From: Rostrohypoxylon terebratum
Lineage: Eukaryota > Ascomycota > Sordariomycetes > Xylariales > Hypoxylaceae
Assembly: GCA_022497145.1 (NCBI GenBank)
Contig: MU385855.1
Location: 1,392,632-1,456,631 of the forward strand
DNA length: 64,000 nt
Direction of reading: 5' to 3'
The translations under genes were made by a program, and so were the position numbers. Shown here piece after piece: positions 46,775 to 60,229 of this stretch. How positions within the stretch are numbered: position 1 is the stretch's first letter; each line of letters opens with the position of its first letter. The notes beneath the pieces were generated by a model that was not told where the DNA came from, did no database searches, and worked only from the letters and a program-made list of their open reading frames with translations.

Positions 46775-49619
46775 CTACGATGGCTCTGTCCACTTCACCT
46801 GATCCATAACTTGGCCTGCTGATGGGTGAGAGTAACCAATTCTCAACATTAAGCGCAGAGGCTAGAATTGCGGTGTTAGCGAGATGAAGAGAAAAGGAGA
46901 CAATACTTTTAGACGAGACTTACTCCTTTGCTTCCCGTAATCCTCATGACTTGGGTTGCCTCGCCTCCAGGAGCAATGTCAGAGTTGGAAATGCTCATTA
47001 ATTGAAGCTTCTGCGACTTTGGCACGGCGGCCTGTAAGCCCACGTTGGATAATGGTGCACCGGAGGAGTTGCGGAAACGACTGAGAACCTGCACGGCTCC
47101 TTCAGCATTGCGCTGTAACTGAAGGGTAACATTGAGACCGTTGGCTTCGTAGCACGGAGTGCCACTCGGTGGCAGCGCTGCTGTAGGTTGCTGAGGTGGA
47201 GGGGACCCAAGCGACGAGAGGTCGCCAAGGCCGGAACTAGCAGGAGCAGGGCTCGGAGCTGAGCCTTGGGAAAAGAGATCCATAATCGACGCCGTGTTGC
47301 TTGATTGGGGTGGGGGAGACGCAGCTCCTTGCGGCGAAGCCGTACTACCACCGAGAATGTCAGCGAGAAGGTCGGTGTTGCTCTGGGATCCGTTCGTAGG
47401 CGATGTTATGGGCGTCGCGGTAGTGTCTCCCATCAAATCGAGCAAATCTTGGTCTGTTGTGGGCTTTGCAATGAGTCTTGACCTGCGATTAGCACCTTTT
47501 TTGGATTTCTTGCTAGCTTCGCCAAGTACTCTGGACTCCTCCTTGATCTGCGGTGGTGGCATCTTCTCGAGCACACCGCGACGTATCTCATCGTATGAAA
47601 ATAGGTTACCATACTCTACGGCTCTTTGTTGAACTTCAACATCCAAACTAGTCTGATGAAATTGCAAGAGACGCTGAATACGCTCTACCTGGGATGCATC
47701 TGATAGACGTGTACTTAATTTGACGAGAGCCGTGACTATATATTCGGTAGCTACTTGCGTTGCGTAGCTGCTGTTGAGGATGGTGGTGAAAAGATCGACA
47801 ATTTCGTGTTCTTTGACTTCCTGGACCAGCTCCTCTTCTTCGTATTGTCCACCCCTGAGCAGAGAATCACCATATTCGCCTATGCACCACGCGCCTGCTT
47901 GGGTGAGACTTTCCTGGGTGATGTCTTTCTTTAAATTGGCGTATAGTTTTTGCACAGCGTACGTTTGAAGCTCTGGCGTTGTGGCTACGAGACGGACGAA
48001 AGAGGCCATGATAGGCTCCTTAACATAATTCCCGGCTAGGGTCAGCACGCGTAACATAGTGTCTATGTGCCATCGCTTATTGGGAGAGTACCGATCAGCA
48101 GCGATACCAATCTGGCTAGTCATGCTCGGCTTAAACTCGTTGTCTGCAACCTCGAGGAAAGCAAGAAGCTCTCGAATGAGCACTCGCACGTTGCTTTCGT
48201 TGATAAGAGTGAAGCTGAGATCAAGAGCGCGCCTTCTGATGCTGATGTCGGGGTCTCGGAGGCATTCTAGTATGGTATTCCGGTGCCTCTGAACGGCGTT
48301 TGGCTCGATGGCAACAACTTTGATTAGCGTGTTGAGGGCAACATATCGGATGTTATTGTCACGATTGGAAAGGAACTTGCCGAGGATGTTCACTCCAAGA
48401 ACCCTAAGGCCTGAATCGGCCTCAATATCAAGGATGGTTCGAACAGCCTCGTAAAGGATAGAGTTGCCGACATTCTTGGAAGAGTCGGTGTTAGTGGCGA
48501 CTTGAGCAAGGATATCATTGATCTGTTCGGTTCCTTCTGCATCGCCACGGACGAGAACCCGAAGTAAGCGAAGAATCTTTACTTGTAAAAAGGGATCGGT
48601 GATGCCGGTGACGTCGTGTTCGGGAGCGTAACCGGAAGTAGCAAGTCCTTTCAAGGTCCTCACCAATACCGGCACAAATTGTTTAAATTTGTCGATGATC
48701 CCTTCATCACTACCCTCTTCTTCCTCCGCCTCACACATGCTCGTGACCAACGTCAAACCACATAGAAGCACCCCATGGTTTCTGTCGGATAATAGTTGAG
48801 CAGCCTTCTCGACGAAATGCTCCTGAAGGTCCGGGACCTTTCGGCATATTCGCATGGCGCATAAGGCAGCCTTTCTCCGGATGTAAGGGTTCGCAGTCGA
48901 CACCAGTGTTTCGATTTCAGGGAACAGATCCCGGGACATTTCGATCGAGGCGATATTTCCTAAGGTACAGAGCGCGAGACCTACAACGTACTGGTTCGAG
49001 TGGCCTAAATCACTGTTTTAGGAAGAGAAGCTGAGATTAGCCTGGAGTAACAAAGCAGAGGTTTTTCTTTTTTTCTCTTCAAGATTTATAACATACTTCT
49101 TTAACGAGTTTGTAACCAATGTGAGCACCTCCTGATTTTCGTCCAGCAACAAGCTCGTGGCTAGGTGGCCAAGCCGCTTGTCGGCGAACCGTGGAGATGC
49201 AAGTAACTTGATACATTCTATCTGACCAAAATGCGTTCTCTCTCCCAGTGTGAATAGGTACAAGAGTTTAGCCACATTGTTGCGCCTATGAGCCGTTGGC
49301 TATTAATAAAAACTGGTGTCTCGGGCCATCGCTGTATCATTCATGCATACCTCACATTATGATCTCCGCTTTCTTCGCGAAAGCTGGCCCTGATGGCGGC
49401 ACTCTCCTTCTGGATGACGGCTCGTTCGTCGGCAATGGTCTTTGCTGCACGCACGTTGCGAATGAACTGCTTCACTGCGGGAGAAGAGCACCAATTAGCT
49501 ATTTGCCAGAGTATTCAAGATGATTTGCATTTGCAGTCAGTTATCAACAGGCAGGGGAACCGGTGAAGAAGTCCCCCTTTTCCTTTTCCCCCCCAGTTTT
49601 GTAACTTACGGGAACTCAT
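46775..49619 (-). CDS. APL4: AP-1 complex subunit gamma (gamma-adaptin)
   Basis: This is the large gamma subunit of the clathrin adaptor AP-1 at the trans-Golgi and endosomes. Six exons reduce to five on the minus strand: 49619-49610, 49474-49351, 49285-49097, 49012-46924 and 46861-46775; introns 135, 65, 84 and 62 nt; 832 aa. The start MSSLKQFIRNVRAAKTIADE is encoded by a 10-nt first exon plus exon 2. The adaptin trunk follows (HFGQIECIKLLASPRF, NDLGHSNQYVVGLALCTLGN, EMSRDLFPEIE), then a Gly/Ser/Pro hinge with DLLDLMGD and DLLADILGG clathrin-box-like segments. The C-terminal ear ends in the last exon (PLRLMLRIGYSH, DQVKWTEPS). Length and order are normal for the family. (Five exons is the final count.). 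Confidence 0.95.
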
Positions 49620-50720
49620 GATGAAGCTTCACGGGCCCTTTCAGGGCCTATTGAAGTAGAATAGCCAGTTTTGGACAAAGCGGGAGGCTATGGAATATGG
49701 AATACAGATTACTAAGTTTCGCAGAATTATATTTCACAGAAATTCGTGGTGCGTGGCTGTCGCAGTTCATGGGTGGTTGTTGTATGAATGTATAAATGGA
49801 GTATATCTATTACAGCAGTATTAATCTTCCTAAGATTCCAGTTGTGTCCACTGTCCATCAGCTTCAAGGTTTCGGCTCCATATTTCTCAAAGTCCCTTTC
49901 TCAGAGGCCACTTGCACCTGGCACCTGCCAGTCCTGCCAGTTGGAGGTACAATACTAGTAGTATGTATGTACCTATGTACATACACTGTTACACACGTGC
50001 ACCCAGATGTCACTTCCAAGGTTAACTAGTAGTAATAATAGCACTGTATTTTACTGTACGTACTAAGGAGGACTATTAGTGATACTATGGGTATTATACA
50101 GTGTTACAGTATTATTGATACAAGGGGTACTTATTCCGAGTTGCTATTGTAATACAGTAGGTACCTAATAGTACCTAAACTTTAAAGAGACTAAGGGTTA
50201 TTAATAACATACTAGTATTACTGAGTATTAAAACACCCAATCTCTCGATGCTGGGTAGTACCACGACAGTACCACGATGCTAGTAGGTAGTGCCAAATGC
50301 GTCTCACCCGGCGACTTTTCGACGTTACGTGTATCAACGGCGTGAACTGTCCTTCCGATGTACCGGCGGTCGGAAAGATGATCTTGCCGTTAACCCAATA
50401 TTTGACAATAGCCAGATACATTGTCATGAATTGTGTACCTATCTTCGTCTATGGATCGGGTCAATGACTCAATTCTAGGTATGGAGATAGGGACTAGGTA
50501 AGGATAGTAAGGATAAGTATGCGCGGTAGCAAGCTAAGATCCATAAATAAGGGGGCAGAAAGCGTTCCATCCTCACCTGGAACGCCATATAAAAAAGTCC
50601 CCTCATGTTTTCCCTCGACGGACATCAGACGTAGGTACACAAATATAACTTGACCCTCAACAGAGTCCAGACAGATCTGCCTCCCACCAATCATCGTCGT
50701 GTCATTCTAATTATCCCATA
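49620..50720. promoter_or_regulatory. Divergent intergenic region AP-1 gamma/MAPEG with repeats
   Basis: This 1.1-kb bidirectional promoter region has GTACC/TACTAGTA-type units at about 49930-50290. Open frames of 62-77 codons show no domain. No RNA gene was recognised. Confidence 0.55.
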
Positions 50721-51346
50721 ATGGCCTCTACCACACTCCAAGTTCCCAGCGAATATGGGTAAGTGCGATGGCAACTTTTCCTCTTTCCCTATATACCTGG
50801 TATAATATGTTGGTAAACACGCGGTATCAGCAATAAATCACCAGCACGCCATTTCTTTCCCATCTGATTGGCATACCCCACAAACTCGGCAATGGCGAAA
50901 ATGACTCAAAACTAACTTCGCCATGTTTTAGATACGTCCTGACCGTTGCTGCCTCCTCGTTCTTCATCAACACCCTCCACTTTGTCTTAACGGCCAAGGC
51001 GCGCGGCGCAAGCGGCTTAAGTTATCCGATTCCCTACGCGAGCAAAGAGCATGCCGAAAAAGATCCCAAGGCATACGCGTTCAACTGTGCACAGCGGGCA
51101 CACGCCAACTTCACGGAGAACTTGACACCTTTCCTAGGTGCCCTGCTTATCTCCGGTCTCTATTACCCGACCGCTAGTGCTGCACTCGGCGCGACGTGGG
51201 TTCTTGGACGCTTCGTGTACGCCCTTGGATATACCAACTATGGACCGCCAGGGAGACTCAAAGGATTTGCCTTGAGTGCGATCTCCGACCTGGCTCTGAA
51301 GGTGATGGCTGTCATTGCTGGCGTGAAGATGCTCCCAAGCGCATAG
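50721..51346 (+). CDS. MAPEG family membrane protein (microsomal glutathione S-transferase 3-like)
   Basis: Exons 50721-50758 and 50932-51346 join in phase 2 across a 173-nt intron, giving 150 aa, the usual MAPEG length. Four hydrophobic segments are visible: residues about 13-33 (VLTVAASSFFINTLHFVLTA), 77-97 (TPFLGALLISGLYYP), 98-115 and 128-146. The family signature FNCAQRAHANFTENL (about 62-76) contains the conserved Arg and Asn-x-x-Glu expected for glutathione-binding MAPEG proteins. It probably acts in glutathione conjugation or peroxide reduction in the ER membrane; the exact activity is inferred. Convergent with ECM14. Confidence 0.92.
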
Positions 51347-51839
51347 AGATCTTCAAAGGAGGATGGTGTGACGCTGGAGGAAAGTACGTACGGATGAAAA
51401 AAAGCATAGTAGGTGATGATCGATGTCTTAGATTAGGATATACTATAAAGTTCCTCGGGTGTTTGCTGCTAGGTATGGTTACACATGCGCGATCATACTG
51501 GATTAGTACATACCTAGTACATTAGGACCTATGTACATATACCTACATGGAGGTATCTGCTATCTGTGTATACCTAGTACCTAGTATCTAATATCTAGTA
51601 GTACCTACATACTGGACATATACCTACATTTATGTATATGGGTAGGTGCTATAATATATACCTACATATGTATATATATGTATGCTGTCTATCTCAACGT
51701 CAAATGTTGTGATTTTGAGATGGGGTACAGGTAGGTGTTGATCGATTTATACAAACTTACAATCTTAGATAACCGCCTTTCGAGTTGAGTACAATCGTGG
51801 TATTTTTACTCCTTATTTTCGAGAATATTTTTTTTCCCC
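51347..51839. other. Convergent intergenic gap MAPEG/ECM14 with repeat units
   Basis: This 493-bp gap is the clearest convergent gap that still carries TACCTAGTACC and TACATATACC units (about 51505-51680). No gene was recognised. Confidence 0.55.
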
Positions 51840-53618
51840 CTATGTACAACCGATGCATCTCCGTCGACGTCTCTTTCGAAGTTCTATGATATCTTCGCCT
51901 TCCTCGGCCATTAGAGCAGTCTGTTGAGATTGATCCTCATCAACTCCGGCTGTGCTCTCATGGCCATTGTTGCCAAGAAGATAGTCCCCGAGATATTTCA
52001 TCGCCTGATATAGCTCCTCGCCGGTGGGAATGATGTATTCGCTCGGAAGTAAAAACCCGTAGCTCCCGGTGTCTCGTAATTTAATCTGGTAGCTGTAATG
52101 AGCCCCCAATTCATGAAAGATATAGTCAATGGCTGAGCCTCCGCTGGCCTCGATCCGTGCTCTTTCAACGTCCGTGGCGTCGTCCGCACGGGCCACGGCC
52201 CCTTCACAAGCAGAAGTAGTAGTGTAGACTTCCCCATTTGAGAGCCTCATATGCTTTGCTAAATTCATAGCTACCTCTTGCAGGTTTTCAATGTTTGGGG
52301 GTTGAACGGCGCAAGAATAGGCATAAGGATATAGTACTTGTTGCGAATATGAGTGGAGGTCAAGGTAAGCCACAAACTTAACACCATTATCGGTCTCATT
52401 TTTCGCCCAGTCTGCTAGCTCAGCTGCCTCGACGGCTTCGAAAGGATGATAACCACCGAAACTTTCGGAACACGGCTCAGTCTGGTGCTGTGTCGCATCC
52501 CATCTATATCCAAAAGCGTGATCCAGATCGAACCCAGGGCAATATTGCATCCTGGTGCGCTGTCTGGACTTGCGCCACCTTCAATGGACAACATTAGTGT
52601 CATATTTATATCACATTGTGTCAGATATCGGTATCAATTGGAATACGTACAGACGATCGACGTCCCATGTATACTCATATCCATCGGGGTTTAGCACGGG
52701 AACGAAGACTATGTCAAAATGCTCAAGAATTTTGACTATCATGGGATCATCATCGATAGATCTGATGAAGGACCAAGCGACGTAATTGACCGTGCTGGTA
52801 GAAATCCACTCTCGGGCATGAATCCCTCCAGTGATCAAGATGGTATCCTTAGGGCCACCTGGGCCGTTGGACGCCGCGCTACTAGATGTTATGCCTACCC
52901 TTAACGCGGGTATATCCCGCCCTTCGTAAGATTGTCCGATGCTAATCATCCGAACGAGACCACGACCTTTGAACATAGAGTCCAGCAATCTCATCCATGT
53001 AGTGATGACCGATAGCGGCTGGTAATCGTGAAAGAAGATATCATCAACCCCTCGCCTCTTGGGCTTCGGAATGTCATTCGCAGGGGTAATGCCCCGGTCA
53101 TTGGAGGGGGATTGGACGATTGAAAGAGAGGCTCCATCTGATGGATAGGTTGCAGCGACAGCGCGAGCCAGATCGGGTATCAGAATAAAGTGGTTGCCAT
53201 GTAGGGAAGGTGGGAGAATACCCAATAACGGACGAATGCGACGAGCTTCGATACGTATGTCAGTGTAATTATCTGTGAAGTCCCATACATCAAGCAACAT
53301 CTGGTCAATGGCTTTTCTTAGGGCTGCCTCATGTGCTCCTGTGGAGATATTGAACCGTATCACGACTTCATTTTCGTATCGCTGCAAATTCTGTAGGAGC
53401 CTGGGGTGTTTATCGAGCCATTGATTCAGATTCTTCCCAGGCTTCTTCGAGGACCAAGCGAAAGGAAAACTGAATAGACGGTTTATATACGAACGTCCAT
53501 CGTGGCGTTGGGAGGGGGTGGCCCGTGGAACAATTGTCGCATCGGAGGGGATGCATATGGATAGTAATAATAGTAGGATATATATGAAAATTTGGCGAAA
53601 GGGAGGGTTTAAGCTCAT
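51840..53618 (-). CDS. ECM14: Inactive metallocarboxypeptidase Ecm14 (M14 pseudo-enzyme)
   Basis: This is a secreted M14 carboxypeptidase homologue; yeast Ecm14 has a cell-wall-related role. Exons on the minus strand, 53618-52651 and 52578-51840, join in phase 2 across a 72-nt intron; 568 aa. A signal peptide (about 1-27, FIYILLLLLSICIPSDA) is followed by a propeptide (about 30-175) and the peptidase-like domain. Zinc ligands are kept: His267 and Glu270 in GGIHAREW and His398 in LDLHSYSQ. The catalytic glutamate is replaced by Lys489 (IKLRDTG instead of the usual ELRDTG), and the substrate-binding Asn-Arg motif is replaced by FDLDHAFG. Both changes are those known for the Ecm14 group, so the protein is predicted to bind zinc but not cleave peptides. 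The tail is basic (RKRRRRR). Confidence 0.93.
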
Positions 53619-55256
53619 CGTGACAGAAGCCCTGTAGCGGGAGGAGCGGGAGGAGCGGTAGGAGCGGTAGGCGCGGGAGGCTCGAGTTTACGGGCGACGT
53701 TGTAGAACATGGAGATAACTGTAGTAAACGGCTATGCCCGGTTTGAAATTCTTTGACATTGAAACTTTCAAGGTTATTTAATTTTTTAATACGGCTGCTG
53801 CCTACTCTGTACTAGGACCTAGTGCCTACATAGTACATAGGTTAGACCTATGTCCTATGAAAGGTTTATAATAGAAGATGACACGAATATCAAGTAAATT
53901 CGAATAAAGAAAATGGAATCCATCGTTACCGTCACGTTTCTAGTTTTTTATGAGATATTAGGTCGTATCCTGTCCCGACTCCCTACTATTATCCTCTAGG
54001 AGTTGTGTACATAATATACCTCATTGTCTCAGCTTTTAGGTATAGGTAATAGGTATGCATGATTGTGTACCTAATAACTTACTAAGTACTACGTCCACTG
54101 TCCAGTGTGCAGGTATCCATATCTTTTACATACATACTATGTACCTAATAGGCATTTTATTAGCTCACTAATTTTGGGTTGGAACTTGGCAGTTTTGGGG
54201 CTCTCGGCGGGGAGGTTAGTACTTACCTGATCCTACCTAGGTAGTAGGATAGTACGTAGTAGCCTGTAGGTAATGACACAGTATTATCCATGAATGCAGG
54301 TATGTAGGGACCTACATAGTAGTGTACTATGTACTAATAGGTAGTAGTATCCTGGGAACGGACTAAGGAACCCGGCAGGTCCCAAGGGGTACTAGGTTAA
54401 CCAATTTTTAATTGTTTCCACGTTTCTACACCTGTTCCAGGGCTGCTGCTGCACCTGGCGACCTAAACAACCTGGCAACCTGATACATAGTACAGAAACA
54501 ATTAGCAATTCGGTTTTGACGTTGAACTATTACACCAACCGACCGACCTGGGTGAGTACCTACCTGGTCCTACCTACACCTGCCAACTGCCAACCACGAA
54601 CGACGGACGAACAACGACCAACGACGGACCCGCGACGACGAACTGCAATCAACATCCATCACCTACCTACCTCATAGTACCTACTATACTATACTGTGCC
54701 GATATTAGGTAGCCCAAGACCTGGACTGGATATCCGATCCATTTCGTGAAGCGTGCACATACATCTTCCCAATGACTTTCTATTGATCGATCGATTGCCA
54801 ATTGATAAATCCAATCCAATCCAACCCGATCCGATCCTGCGTCTATATAGCCAACAATAAACCACCAGGATCGTTTAGTAGGGGATTATAGTTACTTGTT
54901 TCCATTGTGGCTGACTCGACCAGTTCATTGTAACGCTCTAGATCTGACAGCTTCGGCGACAAGGAGCCGTCTAGGGAATTAGAGAGAGAGAGAGAGAGAT
55001 TCTCCTGTCGCCTGTCGCCTGTCGCCCTCGCTCTCACCCTCGTTTCCTCTAATAATTCTAACACCGTCTACTAATTTCTTGCCTTATCTCCTTCGCCTGC
55101 CCTCTCCCATTTTCGCAATCTTCTTCAGAACAATGGGCCTTCCACACTGCAATTCTTGACGTGATGACCATCGGCTGTTGTTGCAATACCCTCCATCGCA
55201 AGTTGGATTTCTAGCTTGTCCCATTCATAGACGGACAACGTCTGTCGTCTATCACA
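53619..55256. promoter_or_regulatory. Divergent intergenic region ECM14/Sec7 gene with repeats
   Basis: This 1.6-kb region starts with a GAGGAGCGG-type tandem array (about 53636-53680). GTAGGTACC/TACCTA units are dense at about 53805-54350 and 54540-54700. A GA run (54980-54999), CCTGTCG repeats (about 55003-55025) and a C/T-rich leader precede the Sec7 gene. No gene is supported. Confidence 0.55.
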
Positions 55257-58200
55257 ATGCCCTTCTTACGCCGTCGTGGCGTTAATGCCAGCGATACCGA
55301 CATAAGAAGGCACACGATTCTAGTTGACCCGGCGCCTGTGACTTCTAAGCCGCTTTCGCATATACCTCTACCAGAAATCCCGTCCAACCCCGACATTACC
55401 GCGAAGAACGGAGGAGAAGCGATGGATAGCGCCTCGGGCGAGAATAGAGACGGTAACAAGTCTTCCGTCGACACCTTCGCCACGTCTTCGTCCACCTCCA
55501 TGTTTCCAACTAGAGAAAGCGAAGATCCGTATAGCCGTCCGGAGACTCCTCCCATCCAAGACGAATCGCTGAAGCATCGCAGGTTCAGCATGCTTAGGTT
55601 TCGCAATGCTTCCGATTCCCAGCTATCGGCTCGGTTAAAACAGCAACAGCAGGCTGAAAAACTACCACCCATGCCACAACGTAAGTCGATTATTCTAGCT
55701 CTTTACCCATCACCCTGGGCGCAAGTTTCTCAGTTTAGATTCATTCGCTCATCTTGTGATCTCATTTAGCTCCCTCCATTATCACCACTGCGCCCACCAT
55801 GGACATGGATATGCAAACTAAGAAACAACCTCGCATGAAAATACCCATACGAATGCGCCGGTCTAGTGATCTCCCCAGAGGTGACCAGGAGCTCCCATTG
55901 AGGCTCATAAATTCTATTACATCCAAGAAGGACAAGAAAAGGCCGATTAACGAGCGAACGATGTCGTCTTCCAGCAAGCAGACAGTAACCTTCGAGGAGC
56001 CCTCTAAGCCTGTGACATTGAGTACGACGTATTCCAATACCGATGACCATACCGCCCTCGCTCCTCCAGCCGAACGGTTATCAGAATCTTCCAAATCCGA
56101 CGGTAGCTTTAACGAACACGCCATGCCTAATCAACAACCCGGACTGAACCCGACGTCGTTCTTCCGTCTTCGCCGTAAACAGAAACAACCCGAGCCACTT
56201 TTCCCACTATCGCATCTCCCCCAGAGATCCAAGACGCCCGCGCTACCTGGGACAACTTCCTCTGTCTCACGCACGTCCACTTCTTCTCGCCCTTCTAACG
56301 CTACGACTGAATTTTCCCGCCCATCTACAGGGCATGACGGTTCGACGCCATTGGCTTCTCCTTCTCACCTCACAGGACACCCGGGAAAATCAACGGGCTC
56401 GCCAGCTACGGCTTTGTTCAGACCTACATCTAGAAACTCTGGTCAATCCTCTCCAACCAGAGTACACCTAACCCTGAGGGGTAGGTCTTCCACAATGAGT
56501 TCTCTTGGCGAGAGCTTCATCGATGATCGTCAACCCTTGGGAACTACACGTACTTCGTCCTCTACCGGCCGCAAAAGCTTCGGCGATCTTTTAGGACTTA
56601 GCCGCATAAGACAAAACCCCGACAGCCTCAGACATGGTAGTTTGACGCCGGCGACACCAGGATCCAATACTTCGAAGAATAATTCACTACAGATCAATAG
56701 GGAACCTGTTATTTTACCAGAGCGTCGGGAAGACGATACACCAGCCAAGTATCTGGCACGCATAGAGGAGGTGCTCAGTCGTGGTGTTATCGCTAGCGCT
56801 CTGTCCAAAGAAAACGACCCATTCTCTGCAGCAGTTTTGCGGAGTTATATGCGTACCTTCAGCTTCTTTGAGGAGCCTATGGATATGGCTATTCGCAAAC
56901 TCCTGATGGAGGCCGAACTACCCAAGGAAACGCAGCAAATCGATCGCTGCTTGCAGGCTTTCGCAAATCGCTACCACGAATGTAACCCGGGGATTTATTC
57001 AACTCCTGATCAAGCTTATTTCATAGCATTTTCCCTTCTCATATTGCACACAGACGTTTTCAACAAGAACAACAAGTACAAAATGCAGAAGGCCGATTAT
57101 CTGAAGAATACCCACGGGGAAGGGATTTTTGATGACATTCTGGAATGCTTCTATGACAATATTAGCTACACACCCTTCATTCATGTTGAAGACGATCTCG
57201 CTCTGAGCGGCGACCGAGCAGGTAGTTTAAGATCCAAGAAGAAAAACATCTTCCCAAATACAACGACCGAGACGTTGAGAAGGTCAAAAGATCCCATTGA
57301 TCCCTACACTCTAATCATAGACGGCCGGCTAGATACTCTTCGACCACCCCTGAAGGATCAAATTCCCCTGGAAGAGCATTATAGCTACCTAGGTACCGCT
57401 CACGATTTAAACTTGAAGGAGCTCCAGAACACTTTTTTCAAGACAGGAGTTCTTCAGATTGTGTCAGCCCGATCCCGCCCGGATGCTTTCATGACAGAAA
57501 AGACGGCAAATAATCCACAAGAGGCTCACCCAGGTATTGTGGATATCAAGGTCACCAAAGTTGGCCTGCTGTGGCGCAAAGATCCCAAGAAAAAGAAGAC
57601 ACGATCGCCCTGGCAAGAATGGGGAGCAATTCTGACTGGTGCCCAATTATACTTCTTTCGTAATACAGCATGGGTGAAGAATTTAATGCACCAATACGAA
57701 ACCCACATCAAGTTGGGGCACGACGGCATTCCATTAATCTTCAACCCACCCATTGAACAATTTAAGCCCGACGCTCTCATGTCAACCCACGGCGCGGTCG
57801 CTCTGTGGGATAATAGCTACAAAAAGCACAAAAATTCCTTTATATATGTCAGACATGGTGGGCTAGAGGAAGTACTGCTCGCTCAGAATGAGGAGGACAG
57901 AAATGATTGGCTCGCCAAACTCAACTACGCCGCCGCCTTTAGGACGTCAGGCGTCCGAATGCGAGGAGTCGTAGGCGGCAACTACGAGGGCCAGAATCGG
58001 CGCGCCATCAGAAGGTTAGACAGCACTGATGCGACGCAGCTGATTCAGACCCCTAGCGGGGAAGTTAGCATCAACCGGAGTCGTATCGACCATCAGATGG
58101 CTCGAGATATTCTCGTTGCTCGTCGTGAAATAATACGTAACAAGATTGACGAAGCTGACGAGAAACTTCAAGCCGCACAGAAACTCCTTGAGACACAGCT

Positions 58201-59656
58201 GAGGAATGCCAGGCATCTTTTGATCTTGGCCCCGATTCAGGATAAAACCAGGGACCAGGTTCGAGGAGGTGCCGCCAAGATCATCGCCCAACTCAAGTGG
58301 TCTCGAACCGAAATTTGGAGACTGAAATGCCACCGTGATATCCTAGCCTTAGACCTCGAGGAGGAAAAGGAGATCAGCGGTGAATTCGAGGAAGACGGAG
58401 ACGAAGCCACTTCGTCCGTGGAGAGGCCATTCTCTGCGGGCAAAGACTCCCGAACGGGTTCTCAGAAAGTTCAACAACAGAGTCCGCGTTCTCCAGGCCC
58501 ACTTTCACTAGCTCAATCGTCCGCATCTGTGAAGCAGATGGATGGAGAGTCACCAGAAGAAATAGAAGATTTCCAAACGCCGCCGACCAGTGCCGCCGAC
58601 CCGCTCTTTCACAGCCAACCCTCACGAGATGGGCTCCCCGTCGGTTGCGATCACCTTGGTATCAGGAAAACATCGGTCTCAAGCGCTGCTTCTTCGACAA
58701 AGCCTGTTGCAACCTCTACGCCACCCCGAAAAGCATCAAACCCTATCGTTGGACAGGACAAAGATGCAATCGACGAGCAAAGCGAAGACGACGAGGGCGA
58801 ACGTCAAGTCCTTGAGCAGGCAGGCCTTCTTGAAATGGAGTCCATTCGCTCATCTAGTCACAAACGTAGCTCTTCCGGAAAGGCCCACGACGACAGTCCC
58901 GACCGACCCAAGCGTGGGAGCGCCGCTGCGCTAGACAAAGACGGACTCGATCGGAGCAAGATGCGCCGCAGTCTTCAGCGAACACTTAGGGACGGCGCCG
59001 GTCACCTGTCACATCATCGTAGTAGGAAAGGCAAGGATTCAGCATCGAGTGGTGGCATGTCGGATGAAACTGTCCGAGAGACCGAGGTGCTAACTCGCGG
59101 CACTGGAAGCTTTACCGTACATGGCAAGAAAGCGTCCGTTATCAATTTCGGCAGCGAATTGCAGAGCATGTCAACCGACGAACGTTTGAGACAACGTAAG
59201 CAATCGATACAGAGCGATGAACATGGCCTAATGTCGCCTGCCAGCATTGATGACTTTCACTCTCTGCTCGGGGACGCGCGGGAGAAGACAGATCGGCGAG
59301 GATCGGGTGCTAGCGCAAGCACGGCAACAGCTAGGTCCTTCCGTGAGCTACACCGAAAGTATTCGTCGTCAAGGTCTCACAGGCTCGCCTCCGGGGGCTT
59401 AACCGTCCCTTCTGACGAAGATAGCGACGCAGCCGTCAGCTTCTCAGATGGGCGAAGGTCACCCTTACCACCTTTAGATGACGAAGACGAAACTCCAGAT
59501 ACGGACCCGCAGACGCAAGCTCGGTTCTACACTCCGGAGCCCCCTAGCTCACCCGTCCAACAGGGAGTATCAGATGAAGGGGAAGGAGGTGACGGAGATG
59601 CCTCTCAGGAGATCGAGCGGTTACCCAGTCCCGCGATTCAGACAGTCAGCGCGTAG
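55257..59656 (+). CDS. Arf guanine-nucleotide exchange factor with Sec7 and PH domains
   Basis: Exons 55257-55680 and 55770-59656 join in phase 1 across an 89-nt intron, giving 1436 aa. The first ~460 residues are Ser/Thr/Pro-rich and disordered. A Sec7 domain occupies about 462-620: AVLRSYMRTFSFFEEPMD, the catalytic-glutamate loop LPKETQQIDRCLQAFA, FIAFSLLILHTDVFN. A PH domain lies at about 730-870 (VTKVGLLWRKDPKKKKTRSP to WLAKLNYAAAF), followed by a helical segment and a long, charged, disordered tail. This layout is that of the fungal Syt1/EFA6-like Sec7-PH exchange factors, which load GTP on Arf GTPases at the Golgi or plasma membrane. The glutamic finger is present, so exchange activity is expected. 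Convergent with SRP72. Confidence 0.93.
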
Positions 59657-60229
59657 TATTTGCAGCTAGTCAATGACCACAACGTTACAGCTACTGATTT
59701 GGTTGTGAGGGAATGGATTCGTGGCCACCATTGCGTTGGAGTTTCTAGAGGTCGGGTTGGCAGGCAAACAGGAAAGGCGCTCGAATTATAAGCACGCAAA
59801 AGAGATGACATAACAGAGCATAATTATGTACTGATAGAGAAGGGCACCATTGTTAAAAAAGGGAAGAGGCGATGCTCCAGAACAGCCTTGCCAGTATTGG
59901 GTTCTTCTTCCAGAAGTCCTCAGGGGAGTCTGAGTGTCGTGGTAATTGCTGTATATATGTGGGGGACTTTTAACAGCACTCATTTATGTTTAGATTCATG
60001 TGTCGTATTCATATGTCCTATCGTAACGTGATAGTCCCAATCCAGATCTCCAGATCGCCTTTGGCATTGATATATTTACGATGTTGTGATACCTCATGTG
60101 ATGTGCGTTGCACTAAATTATTGTGACTGGAACCAATGCACATCGGCCAACACATGTTTTCTTCCATGAAATCCTCATATGACTGGCTCTTTTTTTTTTT
60201 TGGAGAAAAAAAAACAAGCCGCCATTTTC
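59657..60229. other. Convergent intergenic gap Sec7 gene/SRP72
   Basis: This 573-bp gap between stop codons holds 3' UTR sequence only, with T- and A-runs near 60190-60213. No GTAGGTACC units and no gene are seen. Confidence 0.6.
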
